Positions 5,186 through 7,409 of a stretch of DNA of 7,409 nt are shown one piece after another. The first letter of the stretch is position 1. The number at the start of each line of letters is the position of its first letter. The notes beneath the pieces are model-generated. The model ran no database searches and was not told where the DNA came from. It worked only from the letters and a program-made list of their open reading frames with translations. Source of the DNA: an uncultured Porphyromonadaceae bacterium (GTDB lineage Bacteria > Bacteroidota > Bacteroidia > Bacteroidales > Muribaculaceae); the NCBI GenBank assembly GCA_902462525.1, contig CABQCA010000114.1:1-7409 (forward strand). Reading direction: 5' to 3'. Made by a program: the position numbers and the translations under genes.

Positions 5186-7409
5186 ATGAGTGAAGACAAC
5201 GACGATATATACCCTGAAAATCTGCCAGACGAACCTTTTGAAGTAAGCGAAGAGTCATACGGTGATGAAGTTGCCGGCGAGAAAGAACTCACCGCCGAAG
5301 AATCGTCTGTCGGTCGCCGGCCCTATACGTCGGCCGACGATGTGGTGCGCCATCATTTGCGCGGCATGTACCAGACGTGGTTTTTGGAGTATGCCTCGTA
5401 TGTGATTCTCGAACGTGCTGTGCCCGAAATCGACGATGGCCTCAAGCCCGTGCAGCGACGGATACTGCACGCCATGAAGACCATCGACGACGGACGTTTC
5501 AACAAAGTCGCAAACATCGTGGGCACAACCATGCAGTACCATCCGCACGGCGACGCCTCGATAAAGGATGCCCTTGTGCAGCTCGGACAGAAAGATTTGC
5601 TGGTGGAAACGCAGGGTAACTGGGGCAATATCCTCACCGGCACAGCCGCTGCCGCCGCCCGATACATCGAGGCGCGTCTGAGTCTCTTTGCATCCGACGT
5701 CCTTTTCAATCCGAAAGTAACAGAGTGGACACTGAGCTACGACGGCCGCAAGCGCGAACCCGTGACACTGCCTGCCAAATTCCCGCTGTTGCTGGCTCAG
5801 GGCGCGGAGGGCATTGCCGTGGGCCTGTCGTCGAAAATTCTGCCCCATAACTTCAATGAACTCCTCGACGCTGCCATAGCCTGTGTGCGAGGCGAGGAGT
5901 TCACGCTCTATCCCGATTTTGTCACCGGCGGCACTATTGATGTGGGCCGCTACAACGACGGACGGCGCGGCGGGGCACTGAAAGTGCGCGCCAAAATCGA
6001 GAAGATAGATTCGAAGACGCTTAATATCACCGAACTGCCATTCGGCAAAACCTCCGGCTCACTCATCGAATCGATACTCAAGGCTCTCGAGCGAGGCCAG
6101 ATAAAGGTGCGCAAAGTCGATGACAACACTGCTTCTGAAGCCTCGATTCTCGTGCACCTCATTCCGGGCACATCGAGCGACAAGACCATCGATGCACTCT
6201 ATGCCTTCACCGACTGTGAGGTCAACATTTCGCCTAACTGTTGTGTAATCCGCAACAAGAAACCTTGCTTTCTCGGTGTGAGCGATGTGCTCCGTCACAG
6301 CGTAGAAACCACCAAAGGCATTATCCGTTCGGAGCTTGAGGTCGAACTTGCCGAAACCCGCGAAAAACTGCTGTGTGCATCCCTTGAAAAGATTTTTATT
6401 GAAGAACGGATTTACAAGGATAAAGAGTACGAAGAAGCTCCGGACCTCGACACGGCTATCGCCCATGTCGACAGCCGGCTGGAGCCGTACAAACCGTCGC
6501 TGACTCGCGAAGTGACCCGCGACGACATTCTGAGACTGCTCGAAATAAAAATGAAGCGTATACTGCGCTTCAACTCCGACGAGGCCGAGCAGAACCTGCT
6601 TGATCTGAGGACTAAGATTTCGCGTACTCTCGACCGTCTCGAGCACATCGATGATGTGACAATCGAGTGGTATACCTACCTGAAGGAAAAATACGGAGCC
6701 TCCTATCCGCGCCGCACTGCTATCCGAAGTTTCGACAATATTCAGGCTGCCACTGTGGCCGAGGCAAACGAAAAGTTGTATATCAACCGCGAGGAAGGCT
6801 TCATCGGCACAGGCCTGAAGAAGGATGAGTTTGTGTGCAATTGCTCGAGCATCGACGACATCATCATTTTCTACCGCGACGGCCGCTATAAGATAGTGCG
6901 TGTGCAGGATAAACTCTTTGTAGGTAAGAATGTGCTGTACATCAACGTGTTCAAACGCAACGATACCCGGACTATCTACAATGTCATCTACCAGAACGGC
7001 CGTGGCGGCATCTACTACATGAAGCGTTTTGCGGCCACCGGTCTTACACGCGACAAAGAGTACGACCTGACCCAAGGTACCGCCGGTTCGAGAGTCGTAT
7101 GGTTCACGGCCAACTCCAACGGCGAGGCCGAGGTTGTCAAGGTCACTCTCAAGCCCAAGCTACGGCTGAAGAATCTCACTTTCGACGTCGATTTCGGAAA
7201 GATGGACATCAAGAACCGTTCGGCCCGTGGGAATCTTGTGACCAAGAACGATGTTCAGCGTTTCTCGCTCAAAGAGCGCGGAGCCTCGACGCTCGGCGGT
7301 CGCGAAGTGTGGTTCGACCACGATGTCATGCGTCTCAACTACGACGGACGCGGCACTTTCCTGGGCGAATTTGCCGGTAACGACCGCATTCTGGTGCTTC
7401 TGCCTTCGG
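5186..7409 (+). CDS. parC: DNA topoisomerase IV subunit A (ParC/GyrA family), 3' end outside window
   Basis: DNA-cleaving subunit of a type IIA topoisomerase, pairing with the ATPase subunit ParE to decatenate and relax chromosomes. The frame stays open from ATG 5186 to the right edge: 741 residues, with perhaps 130-160 missing if it matches the usual Bacteroidota length. Residues 1-47 are an acidic extension. The winged-helix breakage-reunion region starts near 59 (LRGMYQTWFLEYASYVI), with DGLKPVQRR at 84-92, the QYHPHGD motif at 117-123 and the catalytic Arg159-Tyr160 in AARYIEARLS (Tyr codon 5663-5665). The tower and coiled-coil region run to about 510, and C-terminal beta-propeller repeats begin near 530. 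No gyrase-type GyrA box is visible in the part present, which favours topoisomerase IV over gyrase. The wording of the whole protein is close to the Bacteroides ParC/GyrA-type protein. ParE is not adjacent upstream. The start is preceded by CCCCGAAA, with no Shine-Dalgarno. Confidence 0.93.
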   Translation, partial: MSEDNDDIYPENLPDEPFEVSEESYGDEVAGEKELTAEESSVGRRPYTSADDVVRHHLRGMYQTWFLEYASYVILERAVPEIDDGLKPVQRRILHAMKTIDDGRFNKVANIVGTTMQYHPHGDASIKDALVQLGQKDLLVETQGNWGNILTGTAAAAARYIEARLSLFASDVLFNPKVTEWTLSYDGRKREPVTLPAKFPLLLAQGAEGIAVGLSSKILPHNFNELLDAAIACVRGEEFTLYPDFVTGGTIDVGRYNDGRRGGALKVRAKIEKIDSKTLNITELPFGKTSGSLIESILKALERGQIKVRKVDDNTASEASILVHLIPGTSSDKTIDALYAFTDCEVNISPNCCVIRNKKPCFLGVSDVLRHSVETTKGIIRSELEVELAETREKLLCASLEKIFIEERIYKDKEYEEAPDLDTAIAHVDSRLEPYKPSLTREVTRDDILRLLEIKMKRILRFNSDEAEQNLLDLRTKISRTLDRLEHIDDVTIEWYTYLKEKYGASYPRRTAIRSFDNIQAATVAEANEKLYINREEGFIGTGLKKDEFVCNCSSIDDIIIFYRDGRYKIVRVQDKLFVGKNVLYINVFKRNDTRTIYNVIYQNGRGGIYYMKRFAATGLTRDKEYDLTQGTAGSRVVWFTANSNGEAEVVKVTLKPKLRLKNLTFDVDFGKMDIKNRSARGNLVTKNDVQRFSLKERGASTLGGREVWFDHDVMRLNYDGRGTFLGEFAGNDRILVLLPS

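Noticed and set aside
3739..5292. A 517-codon open frame on the - strand opposite the sulfatase
   Set aside because: It lies almost wholly antisense to a gene with intact catalytic motifs, runs through the parC promoter gap, and has no recognisable motif or signal. Its length is explained by the GC-rich codon use of the + strand, which rarely creates - strand stops.
5377..5619. Small + strand open frame inside the parC N-terminal region
   Set aside because: Out of frame with parC and covering its conserved breakage-reunion segment; the arginine-rich product is typical of a shadow frame.
6059..7075. A 338-codon open frame on the - strand opposite parC
   Set aside because: The sense frame is an unbroken, strongly recognisable topoisomerase; the antisense product resembles nothing and has no start context.
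1..7409. CRISPR, IS element, tRNA, riboswitch or phage/defence genes
   Set aside because: No direct-repeat arrays, terminal inverted repeats, transposase motifs, cloverleaf-like sequences or defence domains were seen; intergenic space is under 170 bases in total.

Overview
The window looks like chromosomal DNA from a gut-type Bacteroidota, most probably order Bacteroidales and possibly Muribaculaceae. This rests on four things: the ParC-type protein reads closely like the Bacteroides topoisomerase IV A subunit; the pair of foldase genes after guaB is a familiar Bacteroidales arrangement; start codons lack Shine-Dalgarno sequences; and one intergenic gap carries an exact Bacteroidales-type TAnnTTTG promoter box. 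Base composition is moderately GC-rich by eye and even throughout. The family-level placement is inference.

All five protein genes lie on the + strand. Positions 1-699 hold the C-terminal half of IMP dehydrogenase (guaB), cut by the left edge. An 85-base gap with a clear hairpin (724-766) follows. Positions 788-2710 encode a secreted protein with two parvulin (PpiC) domains. It overlaps by 4 bases a lipoprotein gene (2707-3555) that resembles the chaperone part of SurA-like proteins but has no recognisable rotamase domain. After 24 bases comes a Ser-type S1 sulfatase lipoprotein (3580-5136). A 49-base AT-rich gap with a promoter box leads to a topoisomerase IV subunit A gene (parC-type, 5186 to the right edge, about 741 residues present).

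The two foldase genes probably work together on outer-membrane or secreted proteins as they cross the periplasm. The sulfatase probably removes sulfate from host or dietary glycans and would need an anaerobic sulfatase-maturating enzyme encoded elsewhere. guaB and parC are housekeeping genes with no evident link to the sulfatase. No RNA genes, insertion sequences, CRISPR arrays or long repeats were seen.

I found no convincing new multi-gene system. The points most worth a second look are the isolated Ser-type sulfatase between housekeeping genes, the hairpin after guaB, the unusual GTG start of the lipoprotein, and the residues at the quinolone-interaction positions of the topoisomerase.
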